Assembly: GCA_008933995.1 (NCBI GenBank)
Contig: WARS01000063.1
Coordinates: forward strand, 2,732,012 to 2,796,011
Length of the DNA: 64,000 nt
Origin: Datnioides undecimradiatus
Lineage: Eukaryota; Chordata; Actinopteri; Lobotiformes; Datnioididae
Reading direction: 5' to 3'
Part shown: piece after piece, positions 38,782 through 51,413 of the stretch
Layout: every line of letters starts with the position of its first letter
How positions within the stretch are numbered: the stretch's first letter is position 1
Translations under genes and position numbers: made by a program
Notes under the pieces: model-generated
Told to the model about the DNA's origin: nothing
Database searches by the model: none
The model's input: only the letters and a program-made list of their open reading frames with translations

Positions 38782-39622
38782 GCTCGCCGCTGGAGCGCGA
38801 GACCATCCTCTGCCTGCTGCCCGCGAGCAGTTCGCTAACTAACTGAGCACGAGACACGCTGGCTCTGCCCCCTCAGACTCTGCACCTCCACTCTCTCTCT
38901 TTGTAATGTTTGATGGGCAGTGTCGCTCCACCTCTCTCTCTCTCTCTGTGAATGAGAAGCTTCTGTGTAAAGCATGTTACACACACACACAGCTCAGGTT
39001 GCCTGCACGTGACGCGTTTTAACAAGGATTAAACACAACCGTCGGTGCATGCTGTATTTACGAGCCTTGTGCTCAGTGATAAATCCCCAAACAAACTAAA
39101 CTGTCCACACACACTCGACATAACTTTGACTACAACGTGTGTGTGTGTGTGTGCTTCGTGATGGAGGACAGTGTGAGCAGAGCGTCAGCGTCACGTGATA
39201 AAGAGTAAAGTTTGTTTGAAAACAAACTGACAGTAAACACAAACTGACCGGCATGACGTCACAGAGTCATAGGTGGAAGAGCAGCCCCAGCTGATCAAGG
39301 GATTGATGATGTCACCTGAGTCTCAATAAGTGATCAATAACTCAGAATCAGAGTTAAACCATTTTAACTCCTGCAGTTGTCTGTAAACCTCAGACTGAGA
39401 AGATATGAGCTGTGTAAACAAATGTTTGTTTACATGTAAATGTTTGTTTGCACCTTCAGTTTTATGCTGAGTCGGTGTGTCTGAGTATTGTAATGTTGCT
39501 GTAAGAAACTCAGTGTGAATCAATAATCAATACAGAAAAACCCATCAAACTGTGTTTGAGATGTCATCGTGTTAACGAAAGCTCAGCTGAACAACACAGG
39601 AGGCCCCACGCTTGTCAACAAC
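38782..39622. other. corin upstream region
   Basis: The region between the corin start codon and the nfxl1 3' end. It should contain the corin promoter: sequence around 38560-38860 is relatively GC- and CpG-rich, with CTCTCTCT tracts at 38890-38950. No TATA box or exon could be assigned with confidence. Confidence 0.45.
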
Positions 39623-39628
39623 TTTATT
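39623..39628 (-). terminator. polyadenylation signal of nfxl1
   Basis: TTTATT on plus (AATAAA on minus) lies about 240 bases past the nfxl1 stop at 39866-39868. Confidence 0.65.
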
Positions 39629-39865
39629 AAGATCTGCCATCATTCAGTAGTAGCTGCCTCCAGCTCTGATGACATCACGCCAGGCTGTGATGACATCGCC
39701 GCCAGGTTTTGATGATATTACGTCAGGCTCTGATGACATCACACCTCTGGATTCTGCTGCTCAGTTCATGAAAACAGGAAGTAAAAGATTTTACAGAAGA
39801 TGACAGACAGGATGTGAACTCGAAGGCTCTCGGGTCATTTCTGCTTCCATTCGACTAATAACTGA

Positions 39866-40125
39866 TTAATTACACAATCCTGACAAGCTCAGCGACTGGA
39901 CAGCACAAAACAGCGAAGGCAGCAGTACCATCACGCCTGTCAGGATGTAGTAGGCCGTGGCCGAAAGCAAAGCTCCAACCAATGGGACGAGGACGAAGGC
40001 AGCACACCTCCTCCACCTCCCTGCCCTTCCCCCCTCATCATCCACCTCCTCCCTCCTCCCCCGCTTCTTGATCCTCCGACTTCCTCGCTGTTGACGCTCG
40101 AACGCCTCCAGCCTCCTGAACGAAT

Positions 40126-40158
<33 letters not shown>

Positions 40159-41833
40159 GTCAGCCATTAATAGATTTGTTAGCATCAACAGTCACCTAGG
40201 CTATACTGATAATTATGACTAATAACCTCATTAGTTTCCCTCATTCATTTAAACACTCATTCATGAAAACTAATTAATGTAAACAAAGATGGCTGACATA
40301 AGGCTCCACCTCTCCTGCTCTAACAAACAGGAAGTCACCAGGTGCTGGACACCCAGGGGGCGGGGCTTATGAACTGTGCTGCAGCCAGACACCAGGGGGC
40401 GGGGCTTAGGAGCTGTACTGCAGCCAGAGTGGGGACACTTCAGGTGACATCCTGTCGCCATCTTTGTCTCCGTGTGTGGAACATGGTGCAGCTTCAGTCT
40501 GAACAAAACAGCTGACCTGGAAGTTTCCTCCTCCTCCTCCTCAGCTGCTCTCCTCTTTCTCTCCTTCAGCTGGACACACACAATAGCACACAGAGTGGTC
40601 AGTCCATCACTCAGACACTATACAGGTGTGTGTGTGTGTGTATGTGTTTGTACCTGGCTGACTTTCTTCTGCTGGTCTCTGCAGGTGTCACAAATTGAAC
40701 ATACATGATATGATTATATTAACGGAACCTACACACACACACACACACACACTGAGTATCAACACTGAAATCACAGCCCAGGTGTCCCTGTGAGGTGAAC
40801 ACACAGAGAAGCAGCCATGTGTGTGTGTGTGTGTACCTTTTTGATTCTCTCTTGCAGGACATCGAGCCACCTTCTGCTGACATTTCTCCTCACACACTCC
40901 TGAGTGACACACCTGCTTACAGCGATGACCACAGCCCAGCTACACACACACACACACACACCTGACTGGCAGAAACAGCTTCTTCTGTGTAAAAACACAT
41001 CTCGATAAAAAGAAGCATGGCCAACAAACGAAAGCAGTAAGTCCCGATGACGCATTTACACAACAAGTGTCTAATGTGTGAACATCTGAAATCTTCAACT
41101 AAGCTCTGCGTGTGTGTGTGAAAACATACCAGTGCTGCAGCCTGTGCATACGTTTGTTATTCCGTTCGTGTGTGTGTGCGCAAGTGTGTTGGAGAAGCTG
41201 GTTACTGCTCACAGAAATAGTCTTCTGACACACACATGCACACACACGCACACACACAGTCCTAAAACAAAATACTGACTGTGTGTCTTTTCTGATGAAT
41301 GTGCTTTTGTTTGTGTGTGTGAGTGTGTCAGTGCCAGTAAGTGACAGAATGAAAACGCTAAATCATTCTCAGGTGAAATTAAAACACTGTGTGTGTGTGT
41401 GTGTGTGTGTGTGTCTCATCTGGCGCCACAGAGCTAAATTGATTATTGGAGAGAGATGAATGGATGGTGTTAAAACAGTCTAATGACATTATTGATGGCT
41501 AACGAAGAAAGAAAAAACAGAAGGAAGGAAGGGAGGAAAGAAGGATGGAAGGAGGAAGGAGGAAGGAGAAGGAAAGAAGGATGGAAGAGAGGATGGAAGG
41601 GAGGAAGGGAGGGAGGAAAGAAGGATGGAAGAGAGTAAGGAAGGAAGGGAGGAAAGAAGGATGGAAGGGAGGAAGGAAGGGAGGAAGGGAGAGTGTGACT
41701 TTGTGTATGGTCACACACACACACACACACACACACAGATATGACAGGGTGACTCCACTTCCACAGTCTGATAAACAAGTCCCATAATGCAATGGGGCCC
41801 AACTCCAGGGCTCCATAGATGGACGTTAGTTTG

Positions 41834-41872
<39 letters not shown>

Positions 41873-42160
41873 CCTCTTAGGACACTGGTTTTCATGCAGG
41901 AGCTCAACTTCACCTTGGTGTTCATCAGCTGAAGTCATCTTCCTGCATTACGATGATGGACACGACAGCACACGCACACACACACACACGACACACACAA
42001 TGTCTGTTATTAACCACACAGTGACGCCTCCCATGTTAGAAGAGAACACGCAGCAGCCTGTGGTGTGCGCATTCTGAGAGTGTGTGTGTCTGAGAATGTG
42101 TGTGTGCATGAGTGTCTGAGAGTGTCTGTCTGAGAGTGTGTGTGTGTGTGTGTCTGTCTG

Positions 42161-42196
<36 letters not shown>

Positions 42197-42775
42197 TGTC
42201 TGAGAGTGTGTGTGTGTGTGTGTCTGTCTGAGAGTGTGTGTGTGTGTTCAATTGAGAGTGTGTGCGCAAGGATAAACCTCGCGAAAATGGACGTGCACTC
42301 CACGAGAGCATGCTGATCTTGCAGGGTAGCGGGCTTGGGCGTGATCATCTGGCTGCAGGGGGGCAGTTGTCGGGTGACAGGGGCGGGGCAGGTGTGTGGG
42401 CAGCCGGGGGCGGGAGCATTGCAGCCCTCCTCACACACCTCACACTGAAGAGATCAATCATTAATCAATGACCCAGACTCCAGCTCTGACACTGAATTGC
42501 ATTAACACCTCAATGATGTCATCACCTTGTCGCCATCAGTAACCAGGTGACACTCCCTGCTGCAGCTGTGGTTTCCACAGGTCAAAGGTTGTCCGCAAGG
42601 TCGTTTGCAGGAGAACCGACCACGACGATGACACGGCACTGGGCTCACCTGATACACACACAGACACGCACACACAGAGAGTGACAAGACTTAACGTGAG
42701 CGGCGTGTTTTCTGGACCTGTCTGAAGGAGAACCAGTGTGTGGAATATAAAACAACTACAGAGAGCTTAGAGATT

Positions 42776-42812
<37 letters not shown>

Positions 42813-43312
42813 AGGCAGACAAAGAGACTGGCAGAGAGAGACAGGCAGGCAGAGACAGAGACAGGCGCAGAGACAGAGAGACAGGCAGAGACAGAGAGAG
42901 AGAGATGAGGGCAGGGGAGGACTGGAATGAGGGATGAACTATTGATGACGCACGCCTCAAATGAGAGAACAAAATGGAAAGAAAAACATGGGGAGGGGGG
43001 AGAGGGTGAGGTGAGGGAGCGGAGAGGGTGAGGAGAGATAACCTGGGAGCAGAGGAAGTGAACAAAGTGTTTCAGCATTTGTCAGGGAAGGAGATTTAGT
43101 GTGAATCCTTTTGAGGGAAGGAAGGAGGAGACGTTCTCACCCTGCAGCCCTTCCCAAACAGGCTCCTGAAAGACACACAGGAAAACCTAGTGACTTATGC
43201 ACCCCCCCCCACTTCCTGTTCACCCATGAAATCCTTTCACAGCAAGGCCCCCACTGAACACACACACACTCAGAAATACCTCAAACACACACATACACAG
43301 AAATACCTCTCA

Positions 43313-43362
<50 letters not shown>

Positions 43363-43477
43363 CAGCTCCCAGAAGCAGTAGCCCAAACAACTCAACATCA
43401 ACACACACACACACACACACACGGCTGGTGTGGGTTGTTCACTGCGTCACAGAGCCTCAGGGTGCTGGCGCGCACGC

Positions 43478-43517
<40 letters not shown>

Positions 43518-46500
43518 CAGGCAGGGTGTTTTTGATCTCAGCTCTAATGATCCAATGCACAGAAAATTAAGTGCCCTGGAATGTGTGTGTGTGTGTGTGA
43601 GAGACGTACATTGGTATTGGTACTTGACACGGCGGGCAGGGCAGAGCTTTCTTCACAAACGCTGGTTCAGACGGCTGCTCCCATGGACCAGCCAGCTGCA
43701 CCTACACACACGCATGCATGCACACACACACACATTTGCACGCATCACACACACGCACAGGAAACTTCAGATCATGTGAGCGATGGCAGAGACATAGAGC
43801 CCAGGCTCAGACAGGAAGCAGAGGTCAGTGTCTGCAGAATCAGGCTAGCTGTTTCCACCGATTTCAAGTCTTTGAGACCTGAGAGTGGCTCCAGTGCTAA
43901 CATGTAACCCCACCTGCTGGCCCCTGACCAGCACCCAGGTCGGCAAGGCTGTGAGGACAGGTGTGGCTGTAGTCGGTTAGCCGCAGCAGGCAGGGCTGCC
44001 TGCAGGGGGGTCAGGGCCCAGGGTGGCAGCGGTGGCTCTCTCTGGTTGGGTGGTGGCAGGACGAGGGGCACCGGGAGGAGACAGCAGCCCCACCTGTTAG
44101 TGGAGGTGAGACGGGGCAGGGTGATGGCGTGGCGGCGTGGTTTACCTGCAGGTCTCTGCAGCGTGAGGTTTGTGCCCGCCTCGCCCGCAGGGGTCGAACA
44201 CCAACATCAGGGAGCCACACGAGCATCTGACCTCCACCGACTCCGTACAGGGTAACAGCTACCTGAGGGACAGGGGAGACACACAGAGGTGGGCCCCTGA
44301 TGACATCACACAGGTGGGAGGGGGCGCTGTGATTGGTCTGTGATGTTGAGTGTGCTGTGTGATGTGTAATCAATACATGATCAGGTCTATGATCATAAAT
44401 CCTGGTTTTTATATTTTCAGGTCAAAAACAACAAACGACTGCTTCTGTAGAACTCAACATGAAAGCACGACACTGTGGTGTGTGTGTGGCTCCATGTTGG
44501 ATCTGGTTCTTAAAGATGGCTGCTGTGTCACTCTCAGATCTGGATCTGTTGGATCTACTTCTTAATTCCATGGCAAACAGTTAAGTTAAGCAGCAGAGAC
44601 CATGGGTTTACCTAGCTGTCAGGAATGTACACCTCTGATCAAAATATACATTCAGTTGAAAAATTGCAAGAATTTACATTTTGCACTGTTGGATCTTAAG
44701 AAGGTTCTAAGTAGTGCTTCAAAATGCAAAAAGAAGAAATGGGAGTGAGACAAGAAAAAATTTTGAGCAAGCAATTTATTGCAAACAACCATTAAACTGA
44801 AATAGTCTGTTCATCAGCTGATCAAAAGTCCACAGCCTTTAAAAGCCCAACTCTTCTATTAAAATGTGGGATTCAGTGTCTCTGTGGTTGTGGTATCCAC
44901 ACTGTCACGAGCTCCTGATGGCAAAGGCAGAAAAGCTTTCTCTCTTTGAACGTGGTCGGATTGTTGAGCTGCATCAGCAAGGCCTCTCGCAGCGTGCCAT
45001 TGCTGCTGTCATTTTAAACTTCTTAAAAGATCCTGAGGGTTATGGGAACAAAAAGTCAAGTGGTAGACCCAAAAAAATTTCACCGGCCCTGAGCCGGAGG
45101 ATCCAAATGGCTGTCCGTCAAGACACGGGACGATCCTCGGCCCAAATTAAGCTTGTCACTGGTGCCAACTGCAGTCCCATAACCATTAGAGACTTGCATT
45201 CAAGTAGAGAAGGGTTTTTAAGAACAAAAAGACCTCGCTCTCCTTCAATAAAAGAATAGAAAAGCTTCGCTTTGAGTTTGCACGAGAGCACCAAAGATGG
45301 GACACTGAAAGGTGGAAGAAAGTTTTATTCTCTGAGAAAAAATGTAACCTTGACGGTCCTGATGGCTTCCAACGCTACTGGCATGACAAGGAGATCCCAC
45401 CTGAGATGTTTCACACGGCACAGTGGAGGGGGCTTATCATGATCTGGGGGTTGCTTCAATGGAACAATGGAGCTTCAGGTTGTGCAGAGGCGTCAAACGG
45501 CAGCTGGCTATGTGGAGATGTTGCAGGGGGCATCCCTCATGACTGAAGGCCATCGTCTGTGTGGTAATGACTGGGTTTTTCAACAGGACAACGCTGCAGT
45601 TCACAATGCCCGCCTGACAAAGGACTTCTTCCAGAGAAATAACATCACTCTTTTGACCCATCCTGCGTGTTCCCCTGATCTAAATCCAATTGAGAACATT
45701 TGGGGTTGAATGGCAAGGGAAGCTTACAAAAATGGACACCAGTTCCAGACAGTGGATGCCCTCCGTGAAACCATCTTCACCACTTGGAGCAACATTCCCA
45801 CTAGCCTCCTGGAAACACTAGCATCAGGCATGCCAAAACGAACGAAGAATGGCGCAGCTACTCATTACTGAGTCCTTTTTTGAAAATTTTATTTCTATTT
45901 TAGGGTTTTTTGGGGGGCTTTTAAAGGCTGTGGTCTTAAACTTTTGATCTGCTGATGAACAGCCTATTTCAGTTTAATGGTTGTTTGCAATAAATTGCTT
46001 GCTCAAAATTTTTTCTTGTCTCACTCCCATTTCTTCTTTTTGCATTTTGAAGCACTACTTAGAACCTTCTTAAGATCCAACAGTGCAAAATGTAAATTCT
46101 TGCAATTTCTCAACTGGTCTTAAAATTTTGATCAGGAGTGTAAACGTTTGATGAGGTTAAATGAGCTGTGTGCTTTTATTTTGAAGGACAGGGAGAAGCT
46201 CGTTATAGAGTCTCTGTGAGCGGCCTTTAACACACTCACACACACTCACTCCTCAGCATCAGCTCTTATCTGTGTGGGGATGCGTTGGCGGCGGCGCGAC
46301 CTTCTAACTGTTCCGCCCTGAAAGGTCAGAGCAGCCAATCAGCTCGCAGCAGCACAAATAAATCAACTTTAATCTATTCAGCCAATCAGGAGGCAGACGC
46401 GCGCATAAATTATCTTTTATCACCTGATCAGGAAACAATGGACGCAGGAAGCTGTCTGTTATTCTGCGCACGCGCACACACACACACACGCCTTTAATAA

Positions 46501-48085
46501 AAGTGGATTAATGATGTTTGGCAGGAAGCAGAGGTCAACATTTTCCCAAACACACACATTCAACTGTGTGTGTGTTGTTCAGCCCTATCAACTGGAACAA
46601 ATGTCAGAGCGCACGCACGCACACTCTTCAGGAGGCGTTATGGGTCAGAATTTAACCTTTGACCTTCCACCAGCTGTGACTCCCAAAAACAAGATGTGAT
46701 GTGACATCCTGTGTGTGTGTGTGTGTGTGTGTGTTGGGTCAAACTGGCTTTTACATTTGATAACATGAGAACTGGTTCAGCTTTGCAAACCAGAGGGCGC
46801 CTGTCTTAAAGGGACAGTACAACTACATGGACACACACTCTGACTGCATGGACACACACACGCTCTGACTGCATGGACACACGTTCTGACTACATGGACA
46901 CACACTCTGACTGCATGGACACACACACACACTCTGACTACATGGACACACACACGCTCTGACTGCATGGACACACGTTCTGACTGCATGGACACACGTT
47001 CTGACTACATGGACACACGTTCTGACTACATGGACACACGTTCTGACTACATGGACACACGTTCTGACTACATGGACACACACACACACACACTCTGACT
47101 GTATGGACACACACTCTGACTGCATGGACACACACTCTGACTGCATGGACACACACACACACACTCTGACTGCATGGACACATGTTCTGACTACATGGAC
47201 ACACACACACACACACTCTGACTGTATGGACACACACTCTGACTGTATGGACACACACTCTGACTGTATAGACACACACTCTGACTGCATGGACACACAC
47301 ACACACTGACTGCATGGACACACACACACACTGACTACATGGACACACACACACACTCTGACTACATGGACAGTGACAGACACTAAGAGAGAGTGTGTGT
47401 GTTACCTTGGTGACAGCCTGAAGGACACTTGTGGTTGCGACACCCCAGAGTTCGTCCACAGTTCTGGTCACATGGAGGGCAGTTACCAGGGCAACACTGA
47501 AACACAGGGCATCATGGGAAAGAAGAGTTTAACCAGGACCCCAGAGTCATTTCTTCTCCTCCTCCTGGAGTTCAGTTTTCATATTTAAGTTGAAATGACA
47601 CGGCTGAAACCTCACACGTGACATTAAAACGCGTGACACCGTCCTATACACCACACAGACGCAGACGGTCCTCTAATCCTCACACATCACAGTCAACCTT
47701 TAGCTGTCAGATCGCAGATGAGACGACATCACTGTGACATTTACAGAACATCACCGTCTCCATCGTCGCTCCACACTCTGACACCTGGGCCGTCCCTTCA
47801 GCACCCAATAGCATGTTAGTAAGCCACAGGAGTCAGACTACGACATGAAGCGGAGGAGTCTAAAGAGGCTAAAACACGCTAACATCACTGCAGCTTTAAC
47901 TCCTGGGTCACATGACTCTGCACACTGATCAGTCAGGTGATGATGATGACGGCGGCTCACCTTCCTCCTGCACTGGTGCCTCTGACAGCTCCTGGTCTTT
48001 GGACACTTGGAGTCACACAGATACTCTTTATGACACGGCATCAGCTTCCTGTATTTACCACACCTGCACTCCTTCTCCACCTCCT

Positions 48086-48146
<61 letters not shown>

Positions 48147-48166
48147 GTTCAGTATCAGTATGTATC

Positions 48167-48213
<47 letters not shown>

Positions 48214-50498
48214 GACCTGTCTGCAGGTCTCACAGCTCCCCCGGTGACACCTCATTGAACAGGTGTGTTTTCCACACGACAGGCGGCGGTCACATGTGTC
48301 GCCGCACGGCAACACTTCCTCTGTGCACGGCAGAGACGACTCTGCAAACACACACACAAACGCACACACACAGTGACATTTAGAAAATACCAACAGTGAG
48401 ACAGATGAGTCATATTCCACAGTCGTGTGTGTGTGTGTGTTTGCGCGTGCGTGCGCGTTTGTGTGTGTGTGTTTGCGTGTGCGCGTGTTTGCGTGTGTTT
48501 GCGTGTGTGCGTGCGTGTGTGTTTGCGTGTGTGTTTGCGTGTGTGCGTGCGTGCGTGTGTGCGTGCGTGTGTGCGTGCGTGTGTGTTTGCGTGTGTGCAT
48601 GCGCGTGTGTGTGTGTGTTTGCGTGCGTGTTCGTGTCTGTGTGCGTCTGTGTGTGCGCGTCTGTGTGTGCGCGTCTGTGTCTGTGCGTCTGTGTGTGCGC
48701 GTCTGTGTGTGCGCGTCTGTGTGTCTGTGTGTGTGTGTGCGTCTGTGTCTGTGTGTGTCTGTGTCTGTGTGCCCTCACTGGTCTTGCCGCAGGGACAGGA
48801 TCTGCTGACGGAGCGGGGACACGGAGGACAAACTCCATCGTGACACAAAACCTCACAGGTGTGATTCCCACAGGAGAGCAGAGCGCCACAGACCTGGGGG
48901 GGGGGGGGCACAGTCACAGACAGGAAGTCAGACAGGAAGGACGAGTGCACAGCAGTGCATCAGAGCAGTGGTATCGCAGTGGTGTGTGTGTGTCTGTGTG
49001 TGTAGCTGTACCTGTTGACAGTTCCAGCGGGGGCTGACACAGGGTCTCTCTGCTTCCTCCCGACCACACACACACTTCTGAACACTGACTCTGGGACAGG
49101 GAGAACACTCTGACACACACACACACACACACACACCAGTTATAGTCGACACGTCATCAGCTGTGACACGCGCCGTGCTGCATTGTGGGATTGTTAGCGA
49201 AGTGTACCTGTGTGGCAGGGCTGCGTACAGGTGTGCTGCCTGCAGGGTAACAACCTGCTGCACGGCTGCTGACACGACCAGGCCTGGAGAGACGAGACAC
49301 ACATACACAGCTCTGATTGATCATTTCAGGCCGTAAAGCACCGCTTCTGATTGGACGATTCCCATCAGGCAGGAGCACAGTTTAAACCAGGTGTACCTTG
49401 TTGCTACAGCGACGTGGGAGGGGCTTAGCTTTGCCACACATACAGGAAACTGTCACCATCTTTGGACACGGAGGACAGGGACCTGAAAACACACACACAC
49501 ACACACATAAATGATACATGTCTGTATGTCATCCTGTTACCGTGACAGCAAGTCATTTTAACATGACAACGTTACGACAACAACATATTCTATTAAAGTG
49601 GCTTTAACCACCTGGACTGATTAATGAAGCTAATTAGTCCTGTGATGACTCTGTGTGTGTGTGTGTGTGTGTGGTTACCGGGGTGACAGAGCAGCAGACA
49701 GGTGTGTCCACAGGTGGGTTTGAGCTCCTTCTGACAAACTGAGCCGCAGGAGTGAGGAGCCAACCAGGGATCAGCTGGAGGATCCTGCAGTTTCCCACAG
49801 TAACACATGTACCTGAACACAACACGCGCAGTTTAATGGGAGCTTCTGAAACAGATCAGTGGAGCTCCTAACGCTGTGCGCAGTGTGTGCAGCAGAGTGT
49901 GTGCAGCAGAGTGTGTGCAGCAGAGTGTGTGCAGCATGTGCAGCGTGTGCGTGTGTAGTGAGCAGCAGAGTGTGTGCAGCTTGTGCAGTGTGGACACAGG
50001 GCAGCACCCACCTGTTGGGCGTGGCGCTGGGTGGATACTCTGCTCGACACTTTGGACTGTGGACAGAAAAGGGAGGACAGAGCAGCTGAAGATGAACGAG
50101 ACAGTGACAGTTTCAAAAACTATGAATCCATCATTAAACAGATCAGTGAACTCAAAACTGAAGACAGTAAATCAACAATCATGTGTCTGAAAATCCAGGA
50201 CTTTTTCCAGGACTTTCCCAAACCTGGACAGACAGTGTGTCTCCTCACCAGGGCCAGGGATGCTGCTTCTGACCGAAGTCTTCATCAGTGACAGAGGAGA
50301 CGAGGAAGACCGAGTCCTTGGCCCATTTCTGAATACAGGGCAGGTGGAAGAGAGAGAAACAGCTGCTGCAGCTCCACACCTGGAAGGGGGGGACAGACTG
50401 TAAATGAAGCTATACTGCCGAGACTCATGGGTAATGCAGTCAAAACTCAATCAGGAAACTATCCCCTGCTTACAAACTGAGTGTGTGTGTGTGTGTAT

Positions 50499-50554
<56 letters not shown>

Positions 50555-51413
50555 GTGTGCGTGTGTCTCACCGGCTGCGTCCTCTTTACAGAGGAGATGC
50601 AGATCAGACAGGTGAGAGCTCCGGACTGAAACAGGTCACTGACATACTGACCAGTTCTGACCAGGCCTGTGACATCACCACCTGTAGGCAGACAGACAGG
50701 CAGGCAGGCAGGCAGGCAGACAGACAGACAGACAGAATGAAATCACTTCTTCTTCTCTTCCTGTCTGAGCATCACACGCTGATTGAATCCACTCTCCTGT
50801 CTGTTTAATACGAGGCTACAGGCAGAAGCTGCTTAGCTTAGCATAGAGACTGGAAGCAGGGGGAAAGAGCTAGCCTGGCTCTGTCCAAGCAGCTCACTGA
50901 TAAATCAAATGTAAAAAATGACATTTGGTGTTTCACACACAAAGTTCCTGCTGTTGCTATGGTAACAGCAGACTCACCTGTCTGGTCGGTGTAGGTGGTG
51001 AAGGTCGTTGCCAGGATCTTCCCTCTCTTTCCATCCTGATGGTCGACAGCTGCATCATCATCATCATGATCGTCATCAGAGGAAGAGGAGCTGATCTTGT
51101 TCTCCACCAATCGCTGAGCAGCAGCCTGGTTGGACTTCCTGATCTCCTCGAACTTGGACTGCACCGACTCACCTGCACGCCAAAGAAGAGGGCAGATGGA
51201 AGGTTAACACCTGGATTTGGTTCAGTGCAGCTCGTGTTCATCGTTGTCCTCACCATCCTGGGGTTCAGCCTTCGCCCTCGCTCCTCGCCCGGCACCCCAC
51301 GCTCCTGAAGCCCCCCCTCCAGGCCTGCCCTTCTCCTTCTGCGGGGTTCGTGACCTTTCACCCTCCTGACTCCGGCCACGACCCCGGCCCTGCTGTCGCC
51401 AGGCAGGCTCCAT
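39866..51413 (-). CDS. nfxl1: NF-X1-type zinc finger protein NFXL1
   Basis: Membrane-anchored protein with a PHD/RING-like finger and many NF-X1 zinc fingers; the human homologue is ER-associated and linked to language impairment. Exons: 51254-51432 (ATG at 51411-51413), 50978-51172, 50572-50681, 50249-50379, 50012-50056, 49679-49812, 49397-49482, 49208-49283, 49012-49109, 48779-48893, 48217-48341, 47961-48083, 47406-47496, 44146-44262, about 43914-44090, 43610-43701, 43141-43165, 42526-42648, 42278-42444, 41874-41942, 40837-40939, 40654-40676, 40517-40569, 39866-40115. The RING-like part is [10 protein letters not shown] ... [15 protein letters not shown]. Fingers include [47 protein letters not shown] and [16 protein letters not shown]. 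The C-terminus has an E/K-rich helix and one TM segment ([19 protein letters not shown]). Exons from 51413 to 47406 are all in phase. Exons 44146-44262, 43914-44090, 42278-42444 and the 41874 junction are frame-broken, with a TGA at 44011-44013. The Tc1 element lies in the intron 44263-47405. Confidence 0.9.
41525..41700 (+). repeat. (GGAA)n polypurine tract
   Basis: About 175 bp of GGAAGGAAGG, AGAAGGATGGAAG and GGGAGGAAAG repeats in the nfxl1 intron between exons 41874-41942 and 40837-40939. Confidence 0.9.
42075..42260. repeat. (TG)n with TCTGTCTGAGAG interruptions
   Basis: Tandem GAGAGTGTGTGTGTGTCTGTCT-type units, about 180 bp, in the nfxl1 intron just 3' of exon 42278-42444. Confidence 0.88.
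44630..46140 (+). mobile_element. Tc1/mariner-type DNA transposon with long inverted repeats
   Basis: The 1511-bp element is bounded by TA dinucleotides (44628-44629 and 46141-46142), the target-site duplication of the Tc1/mariner superfamily. Terminal inverted repeats start CACCTCTGATC (left) and CACTCCTGATC (right, reverse complement). They stay alignable for about 210 bp through TTTGCACTGTTGGATCTTAA, GAAGAAATGGGAGTGAGACA and GGCTGTGG/CCACAGCC. One decayed transposase lies between them. It is inserted in an nfxl1 intron, plus strand against the minus-strand host gene. Confidence 0.95.
44918..45871 (+). pseudogene. Tc1-type transposase, inactivated
   Basis: Reads [20 protein letters not shown] then a second helix-turn-helix with the GRPKKISP hinge. 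The catalytic core is in other frames: [12 protein letters not shown] near 45340, then [13 protein letters not shown] and [12 protein letters not shown] near 45580-45705. The Asp and Glu of the last two DDE blocks are present, but in the first block the usual SDE reads SEK. Lesions: a stop at 45257-45259 together with a frame change, further frame changes before 45467, and TGA replacing Trp right after the IENIWG block (about 45707-45709). The family normally has about 340 residues in one ORF, so this copy is dead. Confidence 0.9.
46815..47375. repeat. minisatellite, CTGACTGCATGGACACAC unit
   Basis: About 560 bp of tandem units pairing CTGACTGCATGGACACAC (or CTGACTACATGG) with a variable (AC)n or ACGTT stretch, unit about 19-33 bp. 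It lies in the nfxl1 intron between the Tc1 element and exon 47406-47496, ending about 30 bp from that exon. Spacers are not unique, so it is no CRISPR array. Confidence 0.92.
48425..48775 (+). repeat. TG/CG alternating repeat
   Basis: About 350 bp of GTGTGTGCGTGCGTGTGTTTGCG variants filling almost the whole nfxl1 intron between exons 48779-48893 and 48217-48341. Alternating purine-pyrimidine with many CpG favours Z-DNA. Long open frames of Val/Cys/Arg over it are artefacts. Confidence 0.9.

Noticed and set aside
46815..47375. CRISPR-like array
   Set aside because: Units are contiguous and variable with no unique spacers, and the genome is a vertebrate. It is a minisatellite.
48396..49037. 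213-codon plus frame and overlapping 232-codon minus frame ([11 protein letters not shown])
   Set aside because: They arise from the TG/CG repeat. The only real coding here is nfxl1 exon 48779-48893 on the minus strand.
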